Shown here: in pieces, positions 5,947 to 6,192 of the stretch
Layout of the letters: each line of letters opens with the position of its first letter
How positions within the stretch are numbered: position 1 is the stretch's first letter
From: an uncultured Lachnospiraceae bacterium
GTDB lineage: Bacteria; Bacillota; Clostridia; Lachnospirales; Lachnospiraceae
Direction of reading: 5' to 3'
DNA: 6,192 bases
Assembly (NCBI GenBank): GCA_910586405.1
Contig: CAJUII010000114.1
Span: forward strand, 1 to 6,192
The notes under the pieces: generated by a model
Told to the model about the DNA's origin: nothing
Databases searched by the model: none
Seen by the model: only the letters and a program-made list of their open reading frames with translations
Position numbers and translations under genes: made by a program

Positions 5947-6069
5947 GTCTTCAGGGCAGGGTGTGATTCCCTACCGGTGGTACAGCCCACGAGCCGGCTG
6001 CTGATTTGTCAGCGGGCATGATTCGGTGAAACTCCGAAGCCGACAGTATAGTCTGGATGAAAGAAGATC
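5947..6069 (+). ncRNA. FMN riboswitch (RFN element)
   Basis: The conserved parts of the RFN element appear in order: the AGGGCAGGGTG start with the P2 stem, CCGGTGGTACAGCCCACGAG in P3, a variable hairpin (GCTGA 6000-6004 with TCAGC 6009-6013), the GATTCGGTGAAACTCCG block (from 6020), GCCGACAGT (6039-6047) and AGTCTGGATG (6050-6059). The closing P1 stem pairs GTCTTC (5947-5952) with GAAGAT (6064-6069). Binding of flavin mononucleotide should favour premature termination at the hairpin downstream, shutting off a riboflavin biosynthesis or uptake gene when FMN is plentiful. That gene lies beyond the right edge, so whether it is a rib biosynthesis operon or a RibU-type transporter cannot be told. 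Confidence 0.95.
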
Positions 6070-6081
6070 AAGAGATTGAAA

Positions 6082-6118
6082 TACAATAAACAGAACATAA
6101 GTTCTGAAAAATTGTATC
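6082..6118 (+). promoter_or_regulatory. Hairpin between riboswitch and terminator (expression-platform element)
   Basis: ATACAAT (6082-6088) pairs with ATTGTAT (6112-6118), and CAGAAC (6092-6097) pairs with GTTCTG (6102-6107) inside it, around an ATAA loop. TCTGAA (6104-6109) could instead pair with TTCAGA (6158-6163) in the terminator 3' arm, so this segment may take part in the switch between terminated and read-through RNA. The alternative pairing is short, so this role is inferred. Confidence 0.4.
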
Positions 6119-6138
6119 GAATCTGTAATGGAAAAAGC

Positions 6139-6172
6139 AGCTCTGAATGACGTGTCATTCAGAGCTTTTTTT
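6139..6172 (+). terminator. Riboswitch-controlled intrinsic terminator
   Basis: AGCTCTGAATGA (6139-6150) and TCATTCAGAGCT (6155-6166) form a perfect 12-bp stem with a CGTG loop, followed by a run of T to 6172. It lies about 70 nt after the P1 stem of the FMN riboswitch, the usual place for the terminator of a transcriptional expression platform. Confidence 0.9.
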
Positions 6173-6192
6173 ATGCACAGACCCGAGCAGAG

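Noticed and set aside
1..6192. CRISPR array, insertion sequence or prophage genes
   Set aside because: No regularly spaced direct repeats, transposase, integrase or phage structural genes are present. The 'virion core' name of the first gene reflects a family label and is not evidence of a virus.

Overview
The window looks like chromosomal DNA from a low-to-mid-GC member of the Firmicutes, most likely a Clostridia/Lachnospiraceae-type gut anaerobe. This rests on strong AGGAGG-type ribosome binding sites, Firmicutes protein families, intrinsic terminators and an FMN riboswitch with a terminator behind it. The taxon is an inference; no marker gene is present.

Layout. (1) Positions 44-3270, plus strand: a tight three-gene operon encoding an SPFH/virion-core-like protein with three C-terminal zinc ribbons, a membrane-anchored protein with two N-terminal zinc ribbons, and a secreted or membrane-bound TPM-domain protein. 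It ends at an intrinsic terminator at 3297-3344. The set matches the ydjI, ydjG and ydjH part of the Bacillus subtilis ydjFGHI operon, where ydjF encodes a PspA homologue; no pspA gene is visible here. (2) Positions 3340-4089, minus strand: a convergent regulator with a zinc-finger-like N-terminus, a LuxR-type helix-turn-helix and a DUF2087 domain, driven by a near-consensus sigma-A promoter. (3) Positions 4180-4669: no convincing gene, but several inverted repeats and a terminator reading on the minus strand. (4) Positions 4670-5807, minus strand: an ECF sigma factor followed by an overlapping gene for a single-pass membrane protein that is probably its anti-sigma or regulatory partner. (5) Positions 5894-6172, plus strand: an extended -10 promoter, a complete FMN riboswitch and a terminator. 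The riboflavin synthesis or transport gene it controls lies beyond the right edge.

How the genes may work together. The SPFH/zinc-ribbon/TPM operon is probably a membrane-associated envelope-stress module. The ECF sigma/anti-sigma pair is a separate envelope-sensing switch 2 kb away. A regulatory link between them is possible, since the B. subtilis equivalent is under the ECF factor SigW, but nothing in this window proves it. The riboflavin control region is an unrelated neighbour.
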